A stretch of DNA of 5,609 nucleotides, taken from contig JAJWXI010000014.1 in the NCBI GenBank assembly GCA_021641225.1, positions 1 to 5,609 of the forward strand, written 5' to 3'. The notes below the pieces were generated by a model. That model made no database searches and was not told the origin of the DNA. It saw only the letters and a program-made list of their open reading frames with translations. This DNA comes from Collinsella aerofaciens (lineage in GTDB: Bacteria; Actinomycetota; Coriobacteriia; Coriobacteriales; Coriobacteriaceae). The translations under genes were made by a program, and so were the position numbers. Shown one piece after another: positions 1 through 5,418 of the stretch (its first letter is position 1; the number at the start of each line of letters is the position of its first letter).

Positions 1-45
1 CCAAAAAGGGACAGGTTTATTTTGGCAGGTTTTATCTGGGCAAAC

Positions 46-86
46 GTCGAAGCCGCCGCAAAGGCGCCCTTTGTGGCGGTTTCGAC
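46..86. repeat. Long near-perfect hairpin downstream of hicB
   Basis: Arms 46-64 and 68-86 are complementary over 19 positions with a 3-nt loop (CGC at 65-67). The only two imperfect positions (52/80 and 58/74) are G-T, so an RNA read from the plus strand would pair throughout using wobbles, while a minus-strand RNA would carry two C-A mismatches. It lies 12 nt past the hicB stop, but no T-run follows it on either strand, so a standard intrinsic terminator for hicB is not well supported. It may instead end a rightward transcript from outside the window or be a dispersed palindromic repeat. Confidence 0.6.
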
Positions 87-98
87 TCGACGTTGGCT

Positions 99-428
99 TC
101 ACAGCGCCGCAGCGATCGCTTCAGTCACAAACTTATTGAGTGACTCACCCTTCTTTGCCGCCGCCAGCGCTGCTTGCTTGTGGAGCTCAGAGCCCGTTCT
201 TACGTTGAACGAGCCCTTAAAAGCCCGCTCGGGTTCCTTGCCCTTCTCGGCGCAAAACTCAAGGTAATCGTCGACGGCGTCGTGGAAGCATTGCTCCACT
301 TCTTCAGCCGTGGAGCCTTCAAATACGATTGCGTCCCTAATGCCGGCGACCATACCTGTTAGCACATGCTGTTCGGCATCGAACTCGACCGGGGCGAAAT
401 AACCCTTGTATGCCAAAACGTTACTCAT
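99..428 (-). CDS. hicB: HicB-family antitoxin of type II HicAB toxin-antitoxin system
   Basis: This is the 109-residue antitoxin that would bind and neutralise the HicA RNase and repress its own operon. The N-terminal half (about residues 5-60) has the HicB partial RNase H-like pattern: Y7-K8-G9-Y10, then V14-E15-F16, a GxRDAI-like strand near 29-34, F36-E37-G38 and a helix ending in D50-A51-V52-D53-D54-Y55. The C-terminal part (about 70-107, from F70-K71-G72-S73-F74-N75-V76-R77) resembles the ribbon-helix-helix DNA-binding domain of the HicB subfamily that has one. I chose the ATG at 428: a GGAGGT Shine-Dalgarno lies 4 nt upstream (433-438), and this start gives an ATGAGTAA overlap with the hicA stop. 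An in-frame ATG at 443 would add five residues but would place the Shine-Dalgarno inside the gene. Family assignment is from recognised sequence pattern, not a search. Confidence 0.9.
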   Translation of the reverse strand: MSNVLAYKGYFAPVEFDAEQHVLTGMVAGIRDAIVFEGSTAEEVEQCFHDAVDDYLEFCAEKGKEPERAFKGSFNVRTGSELHKQAALAAAKKGESLNKFVTEAIAAAL

Positions 429-684
429 GACTACCTCCGACATCTTGCAGAAAGCGAACGATGTTTCGAATGGTCCCCGCTGTCAATTCGTCAGATGGAT
501 GAGGCGCGTGCATTACGAACATCCTGCCATCTGATGGCCTGTAGAAGCGAACGCGCGATCCGGATGTCTTGCCTTTGCTGTCCATTTCAAAGCCATATGA
601 AGCCATAACTTTAAGAAAGTCAGCGAATCTATACGTTGAAGGACAGCTAAGCAGCTGGGCGATGAGTTTATCGGATCGAGTCAT
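421..684 (-). CDS. hicA: HicA-family mRNA interferase toxin
   Basis: An 87-residue small basic protein matching the HicA toxin fold (dsRBD-like, alpha-beta-beta-beta-alpha). Known HicA proteins cleave mRNA, acting in the cytoplasm, and are held inactive by HicB. Visible landmarks are an N-terminal helix (residues 3-13), F20-x2-F23-L24 and a Y30-G31-F32 turn, the K37-G38-K39-T40-S41-G42-S43-R44-V45 strand, M58-H59-A60-P61-H62-P63, and a terminal helix from about 68 to 83. The classical HicA has G-S-H with a catalytic histidine; here the position is arginine (G42-S43-R44), as in a HicA branch I recall from gut Firmicutes and Actinobacteria, so H59 or H62 may matter instead. The start at 684 has GAGG four bases upstream (689-692). 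It is the first gene of the operon and ends inside the hicB start. Length and gene order fit the family. Confidence 0.88.
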   Translation of the reverse strand: MTRSDKLIAQLLSCPSTYRFADFLKVMASYGFEMDSKGKTSGSRVRFYRPSDGRMFVMHAPHPSDELTAGTIRNIVRFLQDVGGSHE

Positions 685-698
685 CCCGCCTCACATTC

Positions 699-719
699 TG
701 CAACTATATTCTAGTTGCA
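699..719. promoter_or_regulatory. Palindromic operator candidate for HicB autoregulation
   Basis: The perfect 8-bp inverted repeat TGCAACTA (699-706) and TAGTTGCA (712-719) has a 5-nt spacer. It sits on the -10 element, 15 nt upstream of hicA. HicAB systems with a ribbon-helix-helix HicB are known to repress their own promoter through such palindromes. The binding assignment is inferred from position and symmetry. Confidence 0.55.
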
Positions 720-736
720 ATTTCAGTTCGATGCAA
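708..736 (-). promoter_or_regulatory. Candidate hicAB promoter
   Basis: On the minus strand a TTGCAT -35 (736-731) is separated by exactly 17 nt from a TAGAAT -10 (713-708), 24 nt before the hicA ATG. The -10 matches the sigma-70-type consensus at five of six positions, the -35 at three of six. The palindrome at 699-719 covers the -10, which fits repression by HicB. Confidence 0.55.
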
Positions 737-746
737 GCACCTCTAC

Positions 747-780
747 TATAGAACATGTGTGCGTATAGAACAAGTGTTCG
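747..780. promoter_or_regulatory. Tandem LexA/SOS-box-like repeats upstream of hicAB
   Basis: Two adjacent 17-bp direct repeats (747-763 and 764-780) agree at 15 of 17 positions, both starting TATAGAACA. The second contains GAACAAGTGTTC (768-779), an exact fit to the Gram-positive/actinobacterial LexA box core GAAC-RNRY-GTTC. The first (751-762) has GAACATGTGTGC, one base away from the core. They lie 67-95 bp upstream of the hicA start and just beyond its -35. They could act on hicAB or on a rightward promoter, but no credible gene lies to the right. Binding by LexA is inferred from the motif. Confidence 0.55.
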
Positions 781-842
781 AATCACAACTGAGGAAGGAG
801 ACAGGCACCTTTGTGGTGGTCTGTGCTGTGGAGTGGGCGTCT

Positions 843-1000
843 GCGGCGGTTTGTCTCAATCTGTAACAGTAACTCGGCAAAATTGGACCTAGATGTTACA
901 GATTTAGACAAAGGGTCGGCGTCATCCGGAAACGTCTCGATTTGTGACATCTGGAGCCAATATTGCCGCCTAGATGTTACAGATTGAGACAAACCGCCGC
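843..1000. repeat. 158-bp nested palindrome (two inverted 70-bp arms, each a hairpin)
   Basis: Positions 843-912 and 931-1000 form an inverted repeat that aligns without gaps at 54 of 70 positions; the outer 26 bp (843-868 and 975-1000) are identical. The centre is 18 nt (913-930). Each arm is also a hairpin: a 19-bp core, TGTTACAGATTGAGACAAA or its complement, occurs at 850-868 (minus), 894-912 (plus, one change), 934-952 region (minus, diverged) and 975-993 (plus). The loops share CCAATNTTGCCG. This fills most of the gene-free stretch 781-1078. I read it as a dispersed palindromic element or a structured RNA; no protein-coding sequence is supported here. Confidence 0.75.
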
Positions 1001-1031
1001 GGTGGGCTACGCCGCCCCGCCCAAGCCGCAG

Positions 1032-1072
1032 AAAAAAGGTAGATTTTCGGGCATGTCCCAAAAATCTACCTT
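1032..1072 (-). terminator. Rho-independent terminator of the M16C peptidase gene
   Basis: Read on the minus strand, a 12-bp stem (AAGGTAGATTTT at 1072-1061 pairing with 1047-1036) continues after one mismatch into a 3-bp GGG/CCC stem around a 5-nt loop. It is followed immediately by a run of T (1037-1032). It begins 6 nt after the peptidase stop codon. Confidence 0.8.
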
Positions 1073-1078
1073 GGTGTC

Positions 1079-4000
1079 TTAGCCCAGCAGGTCGACTACG
1101 TTGAAGTTGGCGTTGCTCTTTGCGATGACGTCGCGGCCGCCAAAGACGCAGGTGGGCGACTCGGCTGCGATGCGCGTGACATCGGCGCCGAGCGAGCGCA
1201 GCTCACCGGGCGTGGCGGCGAGCATCTGGGCGCGACGCTCCTCGCGCGCGTGCGGATCGAGCCCGGCCAGGTAGGTCGTGTTGCGGCGCTTGGTGAGCGC
1301 GTACGGCTTCACCGGCGCGTCCATGCCGCTCACGCAGCTCACGATAAAGCCCTCGAAGGCGGCCTCGTCGGGCGCAAAGCTGCCGAGCCATTCGCCTGCG
1401 CGCGCCACGCGCTCAATCGAGGGGTCAATCGCCGGGTCGCGGTAGGTGTAGAACGCCGTCTGGCGCTCGCCAGCCGCGCGGAATCCGCAGCCGTACGCAC
1501 CGCCCTTCACGCGGATCTCGTTCCACAGGTAGTCGTAGGAGAGCGCGTTGGCGGCTACGGCCCAGGCGCCCGTCACGTCGAGCCCCAAGCGACGCGGGTC
1601 GCACGCGCTTGCCGCAAAGCAGATATCGCTGGGGATGACAAAGGCCTCGTGGCGGTCGCACGGCGCCGGCACCGCGAGCGCGTCGCGGCCGGCATCGGTG
1701 CTGTCGCCCGCGCCCAAACCCAGGTCGCCTGCGGCGGCCCAGTACGCGTCAAAGTCCTCGTCGCTGCCGGTAAAGCTCGCCATGCAGCCATCGGCCACAA
1801 AGATGCGGCCTGCCAGTTCGGTAAGCTTGGCGCGCAGGTCGTCCAGGCGCTCGTCAAAGTGGTCGAGCAGATCGCGCAGGAACAGGTAGAAGTCCACGCC
1901 CGAAAGCTGCTCGCGCACCACGGCCGAAGGCGAGCCGTAGCTCATCGCGCGACCGAGCGCCGCCGAGTGACCGTTGTTGATAAAGCCCTGCTCAAGCCCA
2001 ATGCGAATCTGCGTGAGCACGTCGCGCACGCGGTCGGCGTCGGCATCGAGCAACAGCGTGCTCGACCACACCTCGCGCGGCAGGCTCGCCAGCGCGTCGA
2101 TCTTTTCGGACAGGGCGCCGGCGCTCACCAGCAGGTAGGGGCGCACGCCGTCCACGTCGGGCTGCGTCATGACCTCGGTCGTAAAGCTCAAAAAGCCCAG
2201 CTTGCCGGCGAGCAAGTTGTCGAGCTCCTCGGCCGAGTGCTCGCGCGTGGGCAGCTGTTTGAGCAGGCGGCAGAGCAGCGTCACATAGGGCAGGTCTTCA
2301 AACGCGACGCAGCTCAGGTCGAAATACTGCATGGCGTAGGCCAGACGGTTGGTGGGGATGCCGTGGCGCAGGCAGGGGATGGGTGCGGTCGTGTCCACGA
2401 CCAGCGGTGGCTCGGGGCGCGCCTCGCCAATGTCGGACACGCGCAGGCGCGGCAGCGTGGCCTTGGCCTCGGGCGTGTCTTCCGCCTCCTGCGCGGCACG
2501 CAGCGCGGCCGTGCGCTCGACCACGTCGGCCAGCTCGGCATCGGTCATGGCATCGCGCTTGGCTGCCAGCTCGGCGGCCTCGGCACCCTCCGAACCCTCG
2601 GCGGTGTCCACCGGCACCAACTCGACCAGTGCCATGTGATTGTTCTGCAGCACCAGCTCGCGCAGCAGGTCCTCAAAATAGCTGCCGTCCAGCTCGCCTC
2701 GCAGCTCCTCGTACACCGGGCCGTACTTGAGTGCTAGCGTCGCGGCGTCGTCATCGTAGAGCCAGGTGCTCAGCGCGTCGCACGCAATGGCCACGCCGTC
2801 GGCGATGCCGTAGTCGCGCTGGCGCAGATCGTATTCGTTGCTGCTGATGATGGCTTCCAGGCGCTCGCGCGGAACGCCGTGCTCGCACAGGTCGCGGCAG
2901 GCGTCCTGGAACACGCGGCGCAGCTCGCGCGCCACGCCGGGCTGCGCGTTTTGCAACATGATGAGCTCGTAGGGCTGCAGGCTCTCGGCAGCGGTGTAGC
3001 TCACCACGTTGCCGCCCAAGCCAGCGGCCAGAATGGCCTTCTTGATTGGTGCTTCGTTGGAGCCCAGCAGCGCCTCGAACAGGATATCCGCCGCGATTGT
3101 GCGCTTGCGGTCGAGCGCGCTGCCCAGCACAAGGCCCAGGCCCACCAGGGCGTTCTCGGGTGTAGTGGCCATCTCGACGCGCTTATACTCGCAGGTCACA
3201 GGCGCCTGCACGTCCAGCGGATTGGGCGCCAGCGCGGACGGGTCCTCGCCGGCGGCAACGGCGGCGTCCATGCGGCGGCTCGCGGCACTCGACTGCGACA
3301 GATAGCGCTCGTCCAAAAAGGCCAACGCTCGGTCCACGTCCAGGTCGCCGTAGAGCGTGATGTAGGAGTTGGAGGGGTTGTAGTGGCGCGCGTGCGTGTC
3401 CAGGAACTGCTCGTAGGTGAGCGCCGGAATCGCGCGCGGGTCGCCGCCGCTCTCGTGCGCATAGGCGGTGTCGGGATAGAGCGCGGCGTTGACGGCGTCG
3501 TCCAGCACACTCATGGGGTCGGACAACGCACCCTTCATCTCGTTGAACACCACGCCGTTGTAGCGCAGCGTGCCCTCGCGCAGGCTGGCGGGGTTGCCGT
3601 CGCCCTCGATCTCGACGCCCTCCGGCAGGTCCAGCTCGTAGTGCCAGCCCTCCTGCTCAAAAATGGTGGGCTTGGTGTAGATGGCCGGGTTGAACACCGC
3701 GTCCAGGTACACGTCCATCAGGTTATACAGATCCTGTTCGTTGGTGGTGGCGACGGGGTAGATGGTCTTGTCGGGGTAGGTCATGGCGTTGAGGAACGTC
3801 TGCATGGAGCTCTTGATCAGGTCGACAAACGGCTCCTTGACGGGGAACTTGGCCGACCCGCACAGCACCGAGTGCTCAAGAATATGGAACACGCCGGTGG
3901 AATCGGCCGGCGGCGTCTTAAAGCCAATGGCAAAGGCCTTGTTTTCGTCGTCGCACGCCAGGTACAGCAGGCGTGCGCCCGATGCGGCGTGGCGCAGCAC

Positions 4001-4123
4001 GTAGGCGTCCGAGTCGAGCTCGGGCACGGTTTCGCAGAGCTCGACGGCAAAGCCGTGGCAGGTGGTGCCGGGCACCAGCAGTGCGGCGGCAGCGGCGCGC
4101 GGGTCGGTTGAGGTGGTGGGCAT
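1079..4123 (-). CDS. PreP/Cym1-like M16C zinc metallopeptidase (insulinase family)
   Basis: A 1014-residue single-chain peptidase of the M16C subfamily, related to mitochondrial/chloroplast presequence protease, which degrades unstructured peptides inside a closed chamber. The inverted zinc motif HxxEH is intact (H80, E83 as base, H84). The third ligand is E195 in N-E-M-K-G. The C-terminal half carries the substrate-binding pair R871 and Y877 in R-V-K-G-G-A-Y-G. Order: N-terminal M16 domain (about 40-290), inactive M16 repeat, M16C-associated region (about 500-750), C-terminal M16 domains. Length fits the family. No signal peptide or membrane segment is visible, so it is probably cytosolic. 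I chose the ATG at 4123 because GGAG lies 7 nt upstream (4131-4134). The frame is open to 4366, but those 81 codons translate intergenic repeats. Codon third positions are very GC-rich, unlike hicAB. The substrate is unknown. Confidence 0.93.
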   Translation of the reverse strand: MPTTSTDPRAAAAALLVPGTTCHGFAVELCETVPELDSDAYVLRHAASGARLLYLACDDENKAFAIGFKTPPADSTGVFHILEHSVLCGSAKFPVKEPFVDLIKSSMQTFLNAMTYPDKTIYPVATTNEQDLYNLMDVYLDAVFNPAIYTKPTIFEQEGWHYELDLPEGVEIEGDGNPASLREGTLRYNGVVFNEMKGALSDPMSVLDDAVNAALYPDTAYAHESGGDPRAIPALTYEQFLDTHARHYNPSNSYITLYGDLDVDRALAFLDERYLSQSSAASRRMDAAVAAGEDPSALAPNPLDVQAPVTCEYKRVEMATTPENALVGLGLVLGSALDRKRTIAADILFEALLGSNEAPIKKAILAAGLGGNVVSYTAAESLQPYELIMLQNAQPGVARELRRVFQDACRDLCEHGVPRERLEAIISSNEYDLRQRDYGIADGVAIACDALSTWLYDDDAATLALKYGPVYEELRGELDGSYFEDLLRELVLQNNHMALVELVPVDTAEGSEGAEAAELAAKRDAMTDAELADVVERTAALRAAQEAEDTPEAKATLPRLRVSDIGEARPEPPLVVDTTAPIPCLRHGIPTNRLAYAMQYFDLSCVAFEDLPYVTLLCRLLKQLPTREHSAEELDNLLAGKLGFLSFTTEVMTQPDVDGVRPYLLVSAGALSEKIDALASLPREVWSSTLLLDADADRVRDVLTQIRIGLEQGFINNGHSAALGRAMSYGSPSAVVREQLSGVDFYLFLRDLLDHFDERLDDLRAKLTELAGRIFVADGCMASFTGSDEDFDAYWAAAGDLGLGAGDSTDAGRDALAVPAPCDRHEAFVIPSDICFAASACDPRRLGLDVTGAWAVAANALSYDYLWNEIRVKGGAYGCGFRAAGERQTAFYTYRDPAIDPSIERVARAGEWLGSFAPDEAAFEGFIVSCVSGMDAPVKPYALTKRRNTTYLAGLDPHAREERRAQMLAATPGELRSLGADVTRIAAESPTCVFGGRDVIAKSNANFNVVDLLG

Positions 4124-4139
4124 ATGCAGTCTCCTTTGA

Positions 4140-4155
4140 CGCCCCAGCGGGGGCG
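4140..4155. other. Short GC hairpin in the peptidase leader
   Basis: CGCCCC (4140-4145) pairs with GGGGCG (4150-4155) around a 4-nt loop, directly upstream of the peptidase Shine-Dalgarno (4131-4134). It may affect translation initiation; nothing identifies a regulator. Confidence 0.35.
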
Positions 4156-4175
4156 AATCGAGTCGAATCCTCGAG

Positions 4176-4203
4176 AGTATACCCATATGGGGCCCTCGAC
4201 CAA
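4176..4203 (-). promoter_or_regulatory. Candidate promoter of the M16C peptidase gene
   Basis: The minus strand carries TATACT (4181-4176), five of six matches to a -10, with TTGGTC (4203-4198) 16 nt upstream as a weak -35 (three of six). The spacer contains the perfect palindrome CCCATATGGG (4182-4191). The leader to the ATG would be about 45-50 nt. Confidence 0.4.
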
Positions 4204-4213
4204 TCTGCCGGAT

Positions 4214-4357
4214 GAGCGTGGATTTTCGGACACACGAGCGTGGATTTCCGGACGCATGCCGAATGAGCGTGGATTTTCGGACGAAATCGGCCGCCAAAAG
4301 CCCAAAAACCGTCCAATGATCCACGCTCATTTTCCAACCGTCCAATGATCCACGCTT
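4214..4357. repeat. Five-copy 18-bp repeat cluster, three direct and two inverted
   Basis: The unit GAGCGTGGATTTTCGGAC occurs on the plus strand at 4214-4231, 4236-4253 (one change) and 4265-4282. Diverged copies lie on the minus strand at 4311-4328 (15 of 18) and 4340-4357, which share the variant GTCCAATGATCCACGCT when read on the plus strand. Start-to-start spacing is 22 and 29 for the direct copies and 29 for the inverted ones. The head-to-head arrangement can fold with the centre near 4297. It sits upstream of the peptidase promoter and is not coding. Confidence 0.75.
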
Positions 4358-4371
4358 GTGCGTCAACTACG

Positions 4372-4420
4372 TGTCTCTCACCTCACATTCATTTCTACGA
4401 CGAGGGATGACTGAGAGACA
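4372..4420. repeat. 9-bp inverted repeat with a 31-nt loop
   Basis: TGTCTCTCA (4372-4380) and TGAGAGACA (4412-4420) are perfectly complementary. The position, just past the repeat cluster, makes an old element boundary or a weak stem-loop possible. No T-run follows on either strand, so it is not a clear terminator. Confidence 0.4.
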
Positions 4421-4432
4421 GACAGAAGATAA

Positions 4433-4522
4433 AAATCAATCGGCTTATCGGATGCATATACCGCCATCAGATTGAAGCTGTATGCGGAAATGGATGGACT
4501 CTACACCGCTTACGCAAAATAA
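4433..4522 (+). pseudogene. Possible 3' coding remnant (29 codons plus stop), unrecognised
   Basis: Between a TAA (4430-4432) and another TAA (4520-4522) one frame reads a protein-like peptide ending L-K-L-Y-A-E-M-D-G-L-Y-T-A-Y-A-K, with amphipathic helix spacing. It has no start codon near the beginning and no Shine-Dalgarno. It could be the tail of a decayed gene whose front was lost next to the repeat cluster. It could equally be chance in a short AT-richer interval. I do not recognise a family. The rest of 4367-4624 shows no gene. Confidence 0.2.
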
Positions 4523-4570
4523 CCCCTCGTTTGCTGAAACATTATAGGAAATGGCGTGGAGTGCTAAAAA

Positions 4571-4590
4571 GTTCTAATACAATATAAGTC
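4571..4590 (+). promoter_or_regulatory. AT-rich candidate promoter/operator upstream of the GntR gene
   Basis: TACAAT (4578-4583) is a plausible -10 about 50 nt before the start codon, though no convincing -35 lies at the right distance. It overlaps ACAATATA (4579-4586), an octamer found again upstream of the PTS gene (5440-5447). That sharing hints at a common regulator, presumably the GntR protein. Confidence 0.3.
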
Positions 4591-4633
4591 ATTTATCTAT
4601 AAGCTGCTGATTCCTTGTAAAGGTATGGTTGAT

Positions 4634-5338
4634 ATGGTTGAGGCAAATAGCGTTATCCCCCTGTACAAACAGATTGTTCGTGCGCTTTCTGATTCAATCG
4701 CCAACGGCACGTACCGCCCGGGAGACAAGCTTCCGACCGAGGCGGAGCTGATCGAGCAATTTGGCGTGAGCCGAATAACGGTTCGCTCCGCAATTAAAGA
4801 AATGGAAGATGCTGGGCTTGTTGAGAGGGCCCGCGGCAAGGGCACGTTCGTTTCGTCGGACACGCAGATGTATGCCGCGGACGACCGTGAGAGCTTTACC
4901 CATTCGTGCCAGCTTGCGGGCAAACAGGCGTCTACCAGGGTTCTCGAAATGGGCTGGGACTTCCCAAGTCTGCGAGACGCGAAGTTCCTGGGCGTAGACG
5001 ATACCCAAAAGGTATTGCGTAGCCGTCGTCTGCGCCTTGTGGATGGCAAGCCCACGATGCTGGAAACCAATAGCTATTCCGCTGCGCTTTCTTTTTTGGA
5101 GCATGAGTCCCTCGATGATTCGCTGATGGCGGTACTCGATCGCCAGGGGATCAAGATGGGTCCCAACACGCGTACGCTCGAGGTCTGCTATGCGAGCGAG
5201 CTCGAGGCGGCATACCTTAACGTGGAGCTGGACTCTTCGCTGCTTCTGTTTGTCGATAGACGTTATGCCCCAAGTGGCGAGCCGCTTTTCATCTCCCGCC
5301 AGGTGTACTGCACCGAGCGACTGAAGTTCTATTTGTAA
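4634..5338 (+). CDS. GntR-family (HutC subfamily) transcriptional regulator with UTRA domain
   Basis: A 234-residue DNA-binding regulator. Residues 8-73 form the GntR winged helix: I8-P9-L10-Y11 opening, G30-D31-K32-L33-P34-T35-E36 before the helix-turn-helix, the recognition region G44-V45-S46-R47-I48-T49-V50-R51, then G61-L62-V63 and the wing G68-K69-G70-T71-F72-V73. From about 92 to 230 it matches the UTRA ligand-binding fold, which in this subfamily usually senses sugar phosphates or amino acids. I prefer the ATG at 4634: the AAAGG at 4619-4623 is 10 nt upstream, whereas the in-frame ATG at 4625 is only 1 nt from it. It stands 135 nt before a co-directional PTS EIIA gene and divergently from the peptidase gene. 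Local repressor of the PTS operon is the likely role, an inference from neighbourhood; the effector cannot be read from sequence. Confidence 0.9.
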   Translation: MVEANSVIPLYKQIVRALSDSIANGTYRPGDKLPTEAELIEQFGVSRITVRSAIKEMEDAGLVERARGKGTFVSSDTQMYAADDRESFTHSCQLAGKQASTRVLEMGWDFPSLRDAKFLGVDDTQKVLRSRRLRLVDGKPTMLETNSYSAALSFLEHESLDDSLMAVLDRQGIKMGPNTRTLEVCYASELEAAYLNVELDSSLLLFVDRRYAPSGEPLFISRQVYCTERLKFYL

Positions 5339-5349
5339 ATTAGAGATAG

Positions 5350-5371
5350 ATTGGTCGATTTACCGACCAAT
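5350..5371. promoter_or_regulatory. Inverted repeat between gntR and the PTS gene
   Basis: ATTGGTCG (5350-5357) and CGACCAAT (5364-5371) form a perfect 8-bp stem with a 6-nt loop, 11 nt after the regulator's stop. The following TTGTTACC is a poor T-run, so termination would be weak. It could be a weak terminator or attenuator that leaves read-through into the PTS gene, or a protein-binding site. Confidence 0.45.
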
Positions 5372-5418
5372 TGTTACCGTTCGCGGATTTGGAAAATAGA
5401 CACACCACGTAGGGTAGA

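Noticed and set aside
843..1000. tRNA or known riboswitch
   Set aside because: No cloverleaf, CCA end or recognised aptamer core; the structure is simple nested inverted repeats.
783..1061. 92-codon minus-strand frame across the palindrome
   Set aside because: It translates the repeat cores twice (similar S-V-T-S-R stretches), includes the terminator hairpin, and has no family resemblance.
1250..2737. Long open frame on the plus strand opposite the peptidase gene
   Set aside because: It is the shadow of a very GC-rich gene with few stops on the complementary strand. The product is a low-complexity run of A, R, G, V, H and Q with no domain, while the minus strand has intact M16C motifs.
2879..4111. 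Second long antisense open frame over the peptidase 5' half
   Set aside because: Same explanation: it overlies the HxxEH and NEMKG coding region, has no Shine-Dalgarno of note and has biased composition.
4124..4348. Short plus-strand frame over the repeat cluster
   Set aside because: It consists of translated repeat units and leader sequence, with no ribosome binding site.
4214..4357. CRISPR array
   Set aside because: Only five short, imperfect units, two of them inverted, with spacers of about 4-12 nt within each half; no cas gene is visible.
4407..4475. 22-codon ORF starting with ATG at 4407 after GAGG
   Set aside because: The GAGG abuts the ATG with no proper spacing, and the peptide is not recognisable.
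4694..5104. Minus-strand frames opposite gntR
   Set aside because: The plus-strand frame has an unmistakable GntR winged helix; the antisense products show no domain.
5350..5371. Strong intrinsic terminator after gntR
   Set aside because: The stem is perfect but short, and what follows is not a T-run, so it is listed only as an inverted repeat of uncertain role.
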